A stretch of 64,000 nucleotides of DNA from assembly GCA_038380795.1 (NCBI GenBank), contig CM076260.1, positions 28,864,634 through 28,928,633 on the forward strand, given 5' to 3'. Shown here in pieces: positions 51,612 through 64,000 of this stretch. Origin of the DNA: Pyrocephalus nanus (taxonomy: Eukaryota; Chordata; Aves; Passeriformes; Tyrannidae). Both the position numbers and the translations under genes were made by a program. The notes under the pieces are model-generated. The model was not told the DNA's origin and ran no database searches. It saw only the letters and a program-made list of their open reading frames with translations. Within the stretch, counting starts at the first letter, position 1; each line of letters opens with the position of its first letter.

Positions 51612-53578
51612 TGTATTAACTGCAGTTTGTGTTTCTTGTGTGAGACCTCTGGTCTTAGCCTGTCTCCACTCTTCCACATTGCATTTTATTCAGCCGTCAG
51701 AAAGTTCAGTTCACACAGTAGAATAACTACTTGCCTTTACTGTTAACTGAAGATAAAATAAAATACATTTAGGCTGCTGTATAACTGCTTTCACAAATGA
51801 AATGATTGCAACTCAGAATATTCTGTGAAATTGCTGTAAATAGTATAGGGATACCAGTCCTGAGTCCTCACACTGTCAGATTGACACAAACCCCGTGGCC
51901 TTTATTTAATAATGGCATAATTACTGAAAAATATCATCACCACGAAACTTTGCCTTCCATACTTCAGCCTAACACACTCCAGCCAGGGTCACCAGGTAGA
52001 TACTGCATGTCTGCTCTCCCTGACAAAGAAAATGACAGCACTTCTTGGAGAGCTTTCTCAGCTTTGCATAAGATGTAGTAACTGATGTTATGCTGTCACT
52101 AAGTTCCATAAGTGTATCTGCCTTATGTAAAAAAAAGAATGCTTTATAATCGAACTTTATAAAATCTACATCATAAAGAACAGTAATCTGCCACTTTATT
52201 AAGGGAAAAAAAAAAACAAACCACAAAAGGCAAAAGAAAAATTGAGACATTACTGGCCTGCGAGTGTAGAGATGTTTCTATCCATCTTATTCAGGCAGCC
52301 TAATACCACTGTCTAAAAGGAAAACAAGTTTCATGAACTTGTCATGAAGACAACCATATCTTTTCATCTGACACTCCTAAGTATCATTTATGATCTGATA
52401 CATACGACCTGGCTCCTCACCTCTTTTTTTCAATTACATGCACTATCTAGGGGACTTGTGGATTCTTAAAATACAAATCATGAGTTGAAAAATGAGGGAG
52501 GAAGATAAATGGCCATATATACCATCCCAGTTCTGTCCATCTTACATCTGTAAGATTTTGTTATATTAGCCTTATTTTAACAGCTAGATACATTGGTCAA
52601 AAGGAAAAAGTCAAGAACATATTTATGTGGGTTTTTTTTTCATTTAACACAATAGTTCATGTTCATCCTCCTTGTTAGTCTCATAAATGTTAAAGTGTAG
52701 TTGCAAGTGGTAATAGCTAAGAATCATTTAATGTATGAATGCAAGTGATCATTGACATCTTTTCACAAGACAGCATGGCTTTAGGATTATAAACTGGTAT
52801 GGTTCCATGTAAATTTTAAATAGAGAAAAATACTCTGTTCTTAATTTTCAGCTAAAAAAACCCTCCATGATTTTTTTCAAATTTTCCTTGCTAGATTTAG
52901 GTGACTGAGGAAAGCCCATGGGTGAAAATCATCGAAGTGGAAAGACTGGAACCAAAATAAAAGGAAAAAAGGATATGAATATCTGAATATCTTGTTGTCA
53001 TGAAAAAGCCTTAAGAATATTAATTTCTTCCTGATATGTACTCCTAACATGCACTTTCTTCCTCCAAGTCAATCACTCTGTGCCCAGCAGCCCTCTCTCT
53101 GGCTATAAGTGGTTGAGTTACATGGGAAATCAGCATCGCTGCTGTTCAGTCAGATCCTTATCTTGTGCTCCTACTCAGTTAGAATTCATTGGAACGAAGT
53201 CAGTCTTTTCATTAATAAACTCACCATAAATGGAAAGCTTGTATTGCATCTTTTTTAGAGCACTCTTAGAAGTGTTCTCCTAGGACAATATTTTAAAATT
53301 TTGGAAAATTACTTCTCTTTCTTGTTCTACATGCTTAATGCTTCCAAATAGTGGAGTGTAATAATGAAGCATCCAGCAGAGCACTGGACTTTTAAAGCAT
53401 CTCAATTTAATTGAAAAAAGTAGTTATTGATCATAAAAAAGTAAAATCTTACATACAGAGAGGAAAAAAGGCAATCAGTTTATTTTAAATCCACATCAGT
53501 AAAAGAAAAACACAGAATCGTTTGTCTCTATTTCAAGAGATAGTCTTCCAAAACTGTTGAAACCACTAAGGAGATATT

Positions 53579-53601
53579 AAAAAAAAAAAAAAAAAAAAAA
53601 A
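53579..53601. repeat. 23-A homopolymer
   Basis: Twenty-three consecutive A after GGAGATATT. No associated element recognised. Confidence 0.95.
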
Positions 53602-54959
53602 TTGGTGCTGCTGGAAAGAACAAATTTAATACCTTTTTCCCAAAGCTGTTTGAAGACATTATTGTATTTCTTTTACTTCTGACTATTGTTCTGAAAATAC
53701 TTTGAAAGAGATGGAGAATACACAAACACCTTCAAAATGGATTTGTTGCTTTCACTGATAAGAGTGGAATATAACTAGTAAATTGGTTTAAATAGCAATT
53801 GATATAATGCACAAAGTTCAGAGTAGACAGTATAATTTGAAATCCAAGTGAAAGACTTACTACAAAAAAAAATTATTCTGTGTATTTTTGCATTATATGG
53901 TTTTGAATCAAACGTAATTCCTTGAGCCTCTCTGCCTCTCCCCCTCTTGACTGTTCTAGTATTTATTTGTGGGCCACTGCCATCATTGTCATTACCCTTG
54001 CAGGCTCATCAGGTAAACCACAATATCAAGATAGCATTTTACAATTCTCTTGTTTGGCATGTGTCAGTGTGCAAAATATCAGCTCATAAGGAACCAAGTG
54101 TGAGATCATAGCAATGCAATGTTTTTCACTGCTTTACAAAAATATTTTCCCCAACTGTAGCATATTTCTATATGTGTACTTGTGTACGTGTGCATATTTC
54201 TAAATAAAGTAAACAACTATTACAGTACTTGTGACAGGCAATTCAGTCCTCATCATCAACATGACAAGAAAAGTAAGTCAGAGAATTAGGCAAGTGAATC
54301 TGTGAAGAACATCAGATCAGACAATTCCAGGGTAAGACTCAAAGGGTCACTTTGAGGAAGGTAATCTTGCAGCATGTGTGGTTAAAGATAATATGGTCCC
54401 ATAGAAGAGCTCCCATGGAGATTCCTTAAACTAAGGCTTTTATAGTCTTGTACTCCATCCTGATTAGAACTGGTACGCTGAAAAATTAAGTTATCAGTTT
54501 ATTTATATCAGTCACATAGATGGTTGGTTTAAGTTTTCACCGAGGACTGATTTCTGCACAAAATGAAAATGCATTGGAACATCCAGAGCATTTACATATT
54601 ACGGTAGTAAGTGCAACGTGTAGGATATTGGACAATTTTGTATATGTTGGGAAGCTTAAAAGTAAGGTGCAAGAATTTAATTGGAAGTTTCTGCATAGTA
54701 AATATGTCAGAAATTTGATGAGTGAAAGATCATTAGTGAGGTAATGTAATCGTGGGGTTTGCTATTACCTTAAAATATAACATAGGGTGGGTTAAATTTG
54801 TATCAAAATGTAGCATAGGATCTCTATGAAGTGAACTTTCATGACTGAATAGAAAGAACATGACATTAAAGTTACATTGTCAATTAACTAAATGAGATGG
54901 TGGCAGTGGCTCTGGAGCATAACTCTGGGAATAACTAGAAATACTGCAAAGGCAGAAAA

Positions 54960-55345
54960 CATAACAATAATGGAAGATGAGGAGGCACTTAATGAAATTA
55001 TCAGGTAAGAGGTTTAGAATAAACAAAGCACTTTTTCACTTAGCATGTAATTAAATTGTGGAGCTGAAAGTGCTGGATGTTCTGGAAGCCAAAACTATAA
55101 ATGAATTCCAAAACCTCCTAGGCATGTTCACTGATGTCAGGTCTATAAATGCTATTAAGCATAGTGGGTTCCTATGGAACCTCCAAGTCAGGAAGTTCCC
55201 AAGTCCGTGATACCTCAAAGGATATCCAGAGATGTGTCACTGCAGACTTACCTTGTTCCTGTCCTCTCTTCCAATCAAAAACAATGCTGAGCTAAATTAG
55301 ACCATTTTCTGCTCCAATGTGGCAGTGTCATGTTCTTACAATTTT
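54960..55345 (+). mobile_element. Ancient CR1/L3-type LINE 3' end
   Basis: The + strand follows the 3' region of old CR1/L3-like amniote LINEs in order: CTTTTTCACTTAGCATGTAA TTAAATTGTGGAGCT ('phrase of the type ttttcacacagcgtgtaattaaactgtgga'), then GGAAGCCAAAACTATAAATG, GGTCTATAAATGCTATTAAG, and finally GCTGAGCTAAATTAGACCAT followed by GTGGCAGTGTCATGTTCTTA (type 'ctgggctagatggacc ... tatggcagttcttatgttctta'). Several blocks in the right order make this secure despite divergence. Sense to ADGRB3. Confidence 0.83.
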
Positions 55346-57446
55346 GTATAAGTTTTCTTTCAGAGTGATTCCTGTCGGCACTATTTTATCTTTTTTCTTT
55401 CACTTCAAAATTACTTTGTCTTAATAACAAACAAATAAACAGACTCTAGTGGGGGTTTCCCACAATAGTAATAATGACTCTTACTTGACTCTAATGACGT
55501 GAAAGTATTGGTAAAAAACTGATTCTTTGATTGTTTAGTTTTAGTGCCAAGTGGTCACTTGATTTTAACCATTTAACCCTGTGCATACAACCCGTGTAGG
55601 CCTGTTCCATTCCCAGTGATAGCCAGTGTAGCAGGTTGTGTTGTTAGAGAGGTCCTCCACAGTTTTTCCAGATTTGAAACATGAATAAGGGGACTGTTGT
55701 GTCCCATTATTGTACATTCTTCCAGCAAGAGAATAACAATCAAGAATTAAAGATTTATTTTTTTTTAACCTCGTTAAAATATATATCCTAATTGTAGCTT
55801 CAGAGCTTAGTTTACTGTTATGCTCTGGCTGTGCTGCATTGTCTCAGCAATGGAGAACATCTGTAAGCCCAGCTGCATAAAAAGCCAGATCTGTGCAAAG
55901 CAGGTGGAGTGAATCTCATGTGGTTTGCCCTGAGTAGAGAACATTTGCATTTTTAAAGTGCTGAAGAGCAACCTCAGCTTTTTGAATGAAGATACTGCAT
56001 TTGGCTCCAGACCACTGCAGTGCAGAAGTACACTTACTTCCACATGTCAGAACCAGGCAAAGTTGTTGGCCTTATTCTCAGGGATGCATGGAAACCACTC
56101 TGTTCTCTAAAGTAATCAAATGACCTCAAGAAGAGATTGCTCTGAACTCTTATCTCCTCAAAACCTGTAAGAGTGACTGCATTCTTGCTATCAAATCCTA
56201 TGCATCCTGTGCATTTCAGGAAGCAACACAGCTGGGATTTACCTCCACAGTGGACAGCATGGTATGAAGTAGCCTAAGAAATGCCTAAGTCCTCTGCTTA
56301 CACGAGTGTGATTATTATAGGGGGAAAGCAACTCACGTGCACAATGATATGGGCAAGAAGGAGACAACATTATACCCTGTTAAATTTGTGAGCACGGTTA
56401 CACTAGATGTACACATCATGAGTTGCTTCAATTGTAAATGTGGTTTTTTTTTTGGCAGAGAATATGGTGAGTTCCCTTGAAATCATGTTAAATTTGGCTG
56501 ACACTGGTTTAAATATTCCCCAAGTTACTGAAGGCTAACCTAAAATCATGACACATCATTCTGAATTCTGTCAATCTTTAAAATACACCTAGTAAGAATT
56601 TATCAAAGTAAATATCAATTTCAAAACTGATACAACATTCATGTAATGTCTTTTTGATAACTAGACAATTTCCAAAAATTAGGGATTAACAAATATAACC
56701 ATTTGATGCTGCAGAACTGTTCTTAACGTATTTTAGCAAAAGCATTTCCTTGGTGTCCTAACTACAAGGAGCAGTCAGAATGCCTCTTAAAATACTTGTG
56801 TTCTCCCTCAAACCTCTCCAGGCAGGTTTCTAACTAAATCAGTAGCTCCTGTAGAATGAGATGACAAAGATCTTTCTGTTTTACAGAAGCAGAAAATTGT
56901 TTCGGACTCATGCTTTCTGTTAACTTGTTCTTCTCTAGCCCTGAATAGGGACATCAGAGAGATCAAAAGTATACTTTAATTTCCAGGACAAAACAGAGCA
57001 TATGAATTTGTCATTACAAGTTTGTATCTTAGATATGGATATTTTTAAACTGTGCTATTTCCCTGTGGGCAGAAAGTGAAACAACTTGCTCTTTTTGCTT
57101 TTGTGTGAAGGAAACCTTTTTATCCTCTGTAGAGAGTACATCAGTGTCAGAAAGTTAGGTTCTGCTGTACTGAGTCTGAATTCTGCAGATTCCTGGAACT
57201 GAAAGAGCCACTTTGTCAGTGAATGAAATTGCAGCCAATCACAGTGAAATGATACCCAATTACAGCTTTCTGCATCATAATGTTACATAGACATATTGCA
57301 AAACTACCTTGTATCAGTGCTATTTCACACAGAAATGTTGAACTCCAATGTCAAGATATTGGTCCGTGATTATTTTGTTATATTGTTTCACTCTATTTCA
57401 CACTATATTTCTTGTGTAGGAAAAAAGCTACAAATCTCTCCATGGT

Positions 57447-57473
<27 letters not shown>
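57447..57473. repeat. 27-A homopolymer
   Basis: Twenty-seven consecutive A after CTCCATGGT. No recognised retroelement precedes it. Confidence 0.95.
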
Positions 57474-57478
<5 letters not shown>

Positions 57479-60400
57479 AAACAATGCTAATCATGGAGTA
57501 CCATAAGTAATGCATGCTGCTGTGAAGTATCAAGCACCTTTGGATTTAAGATAACCACACTATTTTGTGGGTAATCTCATAAAAGTCAGCAGTCAGCTTC
57601 CCAAATGCTCTATGTCACAGTTACACAATGGTGAATTGAATTAGAACCGTGAATACATGTTGAGGATAGAGAAAGAGAAGAGAGCTAGTTATGTAAATGG
57701 AAAAGGCAAAAAGATGTGTTTGAAGCTATAAACAACTCTTACTGAACTGAATGGCATAGTAGTGGGAAGATAATCTCAGAGTCAGTACTGGTACAGTTCT
57801 GTTTCATACCTATGATTAAAAATTCACATGTGAACAGACTATACGCCTCTCCCCTTTAACATGGGAAATTACCTACCTCCTAAATTCTAGGTAAAAGTGA
57901 CTGTGAAACACTCATGTTGTCTATTTCCCTGACTGCTGGTGTATTTTACTTCAGCCTGAGGCACTAAGAGGTTTTGCTCCATAATTCCCCTTTAGAAGAG
58001 TCAGGCACTCTGTTGAGAAGTAGGGCATATGAATTCAGATTCCTCCGGAAATATAGAGAAACTGGACCCAAAGCCTTCTGTATCCTATGGCAGTGCTTTA
58101 ACCCTGGGGAGAGGAAAAAAAACACAAACCTACATCTCTTTGACGACTATTTTGTGAATTTTCTCTGCAATACTTTTTCCAGACAGATCTGCTCAGCAAA
58201 TTCAACCTGCATTTGTAAATAGTTTCAGGATATTTTCACTGGCACTACAGCATAAAAAGAAAGAACAAAAATGTTCATATTAATCTTAAGTTCCTATCTC
58301 CAAGCATCATTAAGCACAGCCCACCTCTCTGCTTGTTTCACAAAACTGTGCAGATAGTATAGTAATAGCCACATGAGAAAAGTCTACTTGAAGTTAATTG
58401 AATGTTTGTTTAACGCTTGGTGTTCTAAGGCTTTTACTTTATTAGGTATAATTTTGGTCAGCTCACTAATGAGAAAATATGCTCAAGCTGGAGATGATCC
58501 AGGAATCCTCAATATAGTTAATACAAAGATATAGGGATTGTTAAGAAAAAGATGAAGAACAGCTTGTGAACTTTTATTTTCTTCCAAATGCTCTCTGTTT
58601 ACTGTATTTTTATTTTGATAAACTGTTTCTGTTCCTCAGTCACAACCCTGTTTGTATAAATCACTGAGCCTCTTTAGTAGGAACCTTGTGTACATTGGAG
58701 ACAGACTGTATATAGTAGTTCTACAAAATCTACCCTTAGTGGCAGTTTCAATTTTCCTTTATTATTTTACTTTGAAATCACGTAAATTTCACCATAAGCA
58801 TTTCCTGTGACCATTTCTCTTTTTTTCTGCTAGCACTGAGCTAGTCCAACGACTCCATCACCTTTAAGCTATTATCTGTCTAACATCCAATTCAACCTCT
58901 TCACAGTTATCTGGAGTGCTCCAAAGATAGATCAGGGAGATTCATTACCTCCTTCTCTGACACAAAATGCCTGGAAGAATAACACTTTTCTCCAGTCAAC
59001 AAGGAAATTAATTTTTTAATTATATTTAAAAAAATATTCAAAATAATTGTCTCCTGTGTACTTCTTCTCTAGCTTAGTTAGATGCTTAAGCTGAGACACC
59101 TTTAAACAAAAGCTAACTGGAGTCCTAATTTTTCTTTTTTTTTTTTTGAAGGAAGTAAAAAATATATACACTACAGAAGAACATATTTTCAAAAATTAAC
59201 TCTCATGTTTGTGAGTACTGAACTGCTCACATTTCAGCACATGGATTCATTACACTAGTAGGTCTAAATGGGCATTTATGGACACAAATGAGAAGATTAC
59301 TTTAGACTGCTGTGGAATTTTTTTCAGCTCTTCAGTTGCCTTGCTGTACATTTGTAAGTTCAATTTTCAAGTCTGAGAAAGGCAGAATTTGTGTTTTCAC
59401 TTCAGAAATTTAAGTCAAAAGAATTCTTGAAAATCCAGATTGTATATCTGCAGTTAAAATGAATAAAATTAAATTATTATTAGCTTATTTCTTCAGAACT
59501 ATGTTTAGGTCACCTGGAAATGCTAGACAAATGAACAGGAGCACAAAAGACGTAGTAATCAGTATCTGTAAGTCTTCCAACCCTGTGAAATACAGGTTTT
59601 GGGTCACTCAAAAGCCAACAGAAACAGAATTTGTGAAGATTTGAGTACCTAACTCCTTGTAGGAATAATCTGGTGGTCAAGGATATGATTCTGGTATACA
59701 AATGCAAGTATCACTGACTTCACTGGGGTCAGGCCTACGTTTCATCTTCATAGTCAAACTCTGCATATACTTTTAAAATTTCATGAAATTATACTCTTTG
59801 AGGAAACTGTACCTGCATTTTTGACTACTTCTATTGTATTATTATTATTCTTAGTACAAGATTTGTATTGCATGTGTTGGGCTTCTTAGAAAGATCTTAA
59901 CCATCTTAAGCACACAGAAATAACATGCATTAAAAAGACAATAAGGGTGTTTTTATGTGGGAGCTAGGGAGAAACAACTCTAGGAAAAGGTGAGTCATCA
60001 ATATTTAGCTCAGTAGATACAAAAGCACAGCTCATGTGGCAGACAGACAGGAGAAAGGGAGCAGAAGGGGTGGATGAGGCTGAAAGCAGACTCAGATCAA
60101 GACAATAGGCTGGACTGACTCCAGACACAGCATAGAAATCACCAAGCATAACGCTGACAAGATACATCATAATGCGTGCTAGAGGCAAGACTGAGAACCT
60201 GTCTCTGTGGGAGAAGTGTCTCATACTGTAATTAACCAGGAAGTATTCAGGAAAAGAAAGCATTCAAATAAGGTGTGAACTTCTGTGGGAAAGCAGACTC
60301 TGCTAGCTAAACACCTAAATTCAGAGGCTGTAAGCAAAGTTAAAACTGTATCAACTGAATTGCTTTAAGATGTTGAACCAGAGAGGTGACATTTTCTCTT

Positions 60401-61179
60401 TCTCTCTTATACTGTAGGATTTTGGAAGCAGAACTATTTTCCTTTCTCAAGCACCAAGAGTTTGATAATATATTCAAGAGAATTCACTTTGCTTCTTAGT
60501 ATAGGTCATACAAAGGGTCATAGAGGGAGACACATAACCTTGAAATGAAAGTGACTCAAAGTAAATGAAGAGACATTTCCAGATTGGTGGGGTAGAAGTG
60601 AAAGTTTCACCACGTGCTCAGAGATGGGATAAGCAGAAGGGACAGGCCTGGTAAAGAAGTGTTCATTGAGTAAATGGCAGAGAGAGAGAAAAGCAAGTTC
60701 ACATTTAGCCATGGGAGGTAGACACTGGAATTAGGAAAAGAAGAAAATAGTATATGATTGTAAACTTTGGCCTGATCCTGAAACCTTTGCAATTGTGAAA
60801 ATATAACACACATAATAAGGGAAATCTAATGTTTTTTAAAAAATGTAACTTTGTTAGTGAACTGTAGAGTTTCTCAAAAGTGCATAATTAGTAGTTCATT
60901 GTGCCTATCAAGTCCTTCATTAAAAAATACTGCAGTCCTTTTCTGAATCTGTTTTCCCCAGCGTCATGAAAACTGAGGCCAGCATTACCAATCTAGTTTT
61001 GGTCTTTCCCTGGGGTGTTCTTGACCATCTCAGGAATCCAGAGTTGAATGCAGTGAATACTTGCTCACTGTGTGTTATTCCTGACTCTGCTTGCTCTAAA
61101 GCTCGTACTTCCACAGGCAATATGGATGGATCACACTGGTAGCAGAGTTGCCAAGCAAAGAGGTCAACTGGCTGGGAAC

Positions 61180-61320
61180 ATGCTTTATATTCCCAGCAAT
61201 ACTCAATGACCCTGGGAAAATTACTTCTCTTTTCTATACAAAAGCTTTACCACCTCTGACACAAAAATAGTGTTAACCACACTTGCAAAATTATTTTCAG
61301 ATACACAGTTATACAAATCT
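61180..61320 (+). mobile_element. MIR-like ancient SINE relic
   Basis: The + strand CAATGACCCTGGGAAAATTA, then CTTCTCTTTTCTATACAAA and AAAATAGTGTTAACCACAC, parallels the MIR core in sense orientation ('gtgaccttgggcaagttact ... ctctctgtgcctcag... aaaatggggataat'). Diverged; recognised by eye. Confidence 0.55.
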
Positions 61321-64000
61321 GTGTAATTTTCCCTTATTTTTGTGACTTTGGTGATGTGTTCATTCATTTCAATAGCAACTTATTTAATTAGCTACAAACT
61401 AACTCCACTTGCTAATCAGTTTCTTCAGGTCAATTTTGTTCTGTACCTGCTTTGTCCCTGTTACTTTCTCCAAATATTTCTCTCACAATCTGTAAAGGGA
61501 AAAGAAATTTAGTTGGAAGAGCTGCAAAGTCAGTGTGACCTGAATGAATGTGATATTCAGAGCTACTCAAATGCAGATATGGCAGAAGAGAGGAGAGCTT
61601 TCAAAATTTTCATAATTGATGGGGCAAATAAAACAGGAACTCCAAAGAAACTGCCTAAAGAACAGTTATCTGGGGCTCAAAAGAGATGAAAAAGCTGTAG
61701 ATATTGACCTTCTTTTTGAGATACTCCAGAAGAATCAATAATATTGAGAGCTACACAGAGATCACACACAGTGGAAGGAAAAAACAACCCAGAAAACCGT
61801 AATCAGAGTCACATGATAGATCATAAAGAACCTGTAAAAAATATTCAGAGCAAAGTCAGGACTCAAACTGAAGTTTAAAAATCATCAAGGAATCTGTGTT
61901 GTAAAAGCTAGTCAGGGAACAGGGAGGATGATCACTGATTTTTGGATAAGAAGAGGTTAGAGACCATAAGGTCAAACATGTATGGTTTCCAAAACTAGTG
62001 AAATCATGGCAGTTCTACAGAGACACAAAACCTTAAGTTGGGAGTCAAAGATGAATTAATGAAGAATGATATAGTTTATTATAGCAATATAAGAAAATAT
62101 GAAACAGAAAATATAATATCGCGAACTGAAAGATGATTTTTTCGGAAAAAGGCTAACCCAGAATTAATTCCAACAGACATAGGGCAGGATCACAGAGGCA
62201 AAATGGAGCTGTCACTTTGCCACTGAAGCTAAATCAGATTTTAGACTAGAGTATTGGGAATATTTTTTGTTTCCACTATGAGTTTTCTTTCACCTGTGAT
62301 GACATTACTGACTTAGTGTTACTCAAACCTATATGGACTTGTTTCTTGTGCCTTGTATTATCCATGAGGAACAGGATACTCTCTTTCTCTCTTTCTCTCA
62401 CAATAGTGAAAAAAGAAGTGCTTTTGTTTATACACATGTAAGTATAAATATGCAGGTAAAATTAAACACAAATACCCTTTCTTAAAGGAAAAAAAATCAC
62501 CAACTAGGCTGATCTACTGAACTGATTTCATATATTATACAAATGATGGTAACTGGGCAAACCTATAAATCATGGGAAACTGAGCTATCAGCTGTATTCA
62601 CAGATACCCAGATGTTTTTTTGTAGTTGCACCTGAAATGTTGATGCACTGTTTTGTATTATGTATGTTGCTTATCTCAAATCAGTTCAAGGTGTCTTTGG
62701 TTTTGCAGAGAAGAAACTCTTTGACTTGCTTATTTTTTTAAGATTGAAAGTCTTCCAGAAAAGAAAGTATAGCACTTCAATGCCTCAGGTTGACTCTACA
62801 CCATACTTACTTATTTGAAATTATTGCAGCAGTTCAGTTTTTGCTATAAGTGTCTTTCCTTTAAATGGTAGGGGTTCTGGCTTGCAAATGAGAAAAATAA
62901 TTTAAAATTATTGGTGTGCTTCATATTTTTAGGAGACCTTAATTCTTCTAAATTAGAATTCCAGTTGGTGAAGCGCTCCAATAACTTTAAATTGCTGTAC
63001 ACTCTAGATCCAAACCCTAATCTTTCCAAAGGGAAGAGCTTATTAAACTGTTGAAACTCCTTAATAATTCTGAATTAGATTACAGATACATGACTACAAT
63101 TTCAGTTTAGTTTTATTTAAGTACTTAGTTAAAAAACCCCACACTAATCTGAACCAACTACATAAATATAAACTCATATGGTGTTCAGTTTCTGATATTA
63201 GCTCTTGAATTTTTCAGTCATATTATAAACTTTCTGTTTAATTATTGTCAATGTTGAAGTATTGTTGGGAAAATCTGGGTTTTTCTCTGAATCCTTTAGT
63301 ATTTTTTGTAAAGGAAACTCTCCATTTTGTATCACACAACAATATGTATTATTGGACCATTATTAAGTTTTTCTATATATGGTCAACAAAAAAACTCAGC
63401 TATAGTTATCACTGACAGAACCATCTGATGATCTACTGTGGTAGCCACAGGCAGGAGCTGATCAGCACTTGGAGAGCCAGCTGTTTCCCCAGTTTTTCCT
63501 TTGATTTGGTATATCAGGAAGAATATATTTTGCAGGTTTCCTTTTAAGGCTTTACAGTGCAAGATTTGGTCATATATGTGCATGATTTTTGCTGACCACC
63601 CATAACCTATCCTAGGCTTGAAGGACTAATACATAGTGTACCAGTGTTTATGCATAAAACAAATATAAAGTCATAGAAAACAGTTTATCTACTATTAATA
63701 TACAATCTGCTGGATGCATATTTTTTGTGTAAAACCATTGACCCAGAATTTTCTGGGCATTTGCAAAGGAGAGAGTAGAGTAGCATCCCATGCAAAGACA
63801 AAATTTTATGCATATCACTTGTATAATTCCATACTAAATCATCTGAATGCTCAGAAATGTGAGGGAATGAGGGAAATCTGTATGCATACTTTGTTGAATT
63901 GATGTATTGGCATTTGGATTTGATATATACACACATAAAATTTTCCCCATAAATATGTCAAATTGCCCAAAATTTTATTCAACTACAAACATATTACCAT

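Larger units (their letters stand above)
13718..64000 (+). other. ADGRB3: ADGRB3 intron, 5' part (at least 50 kb)
   Basis: Sequence downstream of the 44-nt exon, inferred to be one very long intron because the next expected exon (rest of GPS and first transmembrane helix) was not found by eye. Large mammalian ADGRB3 introns are known, so this size is plausible. Transposon relics and simple repeats are listed separately. Stretches in which I recognise nothing beyond short low-complexity runs are 13720-17680, 18285-20695, 20830-24420, 24500-27130, 27220-29475, 29620-34570, 34615-36540, 36910-38710, 39060-40190, 41265-42450, 42875-43520, 46250-47850, 47900-48700, 50495-54955 (apart from a 51.58 kb motif cluster and an A run at 53.58 kb), 55350-61175 and 61325-64000. 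No other gene on either strand could be supported. Confidence 0.75.

Overview
This is a vertebrate, almost certainly bird, nuclear sequence. The window is AT-rich, has no continuous gene-sized reading frame, and carries CR1 LINEs with the typical avian 3' end, plus an endogenous-retrovirus LTR of a family I know from neoavian (non-galliform) birds. There are no bacterial-type genes or operons. From memory of the families, a neoavian bird is the best guess; I cannot name the species.

The one gene I can support is ADGRB3 (BAI3, adhesion G-protein-coupled receptor B3), on the + strand. Two small consecutive coding exons are present: 8189-8291 (103 nt) and 13674-13717 (44 nt). Their splice phases match, and joined they give an uninterrupted peptide from the C-terminal GAIN domain into the start of the GPS motif (...LSN | GTLNPYCVLWDD...). 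All other sequence is intron: the end of one intron (1-8188), one complete 5.4 kb intron (8292-13673), and at least 50 kb of the next (13718-64000). I searched by eye for the next exon (rest of the GPS, first transmembrane helix) and did not find it.

The introns contain transposon relics of several ages. Younger ones are a 0.8 kb CR1 (2694-3495), a solo LTR (17687-18279), a 0.34 kb CR1 (38716-39055), a 2.7 kb CR1 with decayed endonuclease and reverse-transcriptase segments (43521-46245) and a CR1 scrap (48705-48840). All five lie antisense to ADGRB3. Older relics are a degenerate CR1-like reverse-transcriptase region (49300-50000, +), a CR1/L3-type 3' end (54960-55345, +), and four MIR-like SINE relics (about 20700, 29480, 42455 and 61180). 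There is also a truncated tRNA-Val pseudogene (5100-5155), a (TATC)n microsatellite, long A and T runs, short tandem duplications, a G-run, and two GC/CpG-richer patches (36.5-36.9 kb and 40.2-40.4 kb).

I found no undescribed biological system. The items most worth checking are the CpG-rich intronic patch, two exon-like segments with good splice signals that would break the ADGRB3 frame, the antisense bias of the younger insertions, and an unrecognised stop-free segment at 16.06-16.35 kb.
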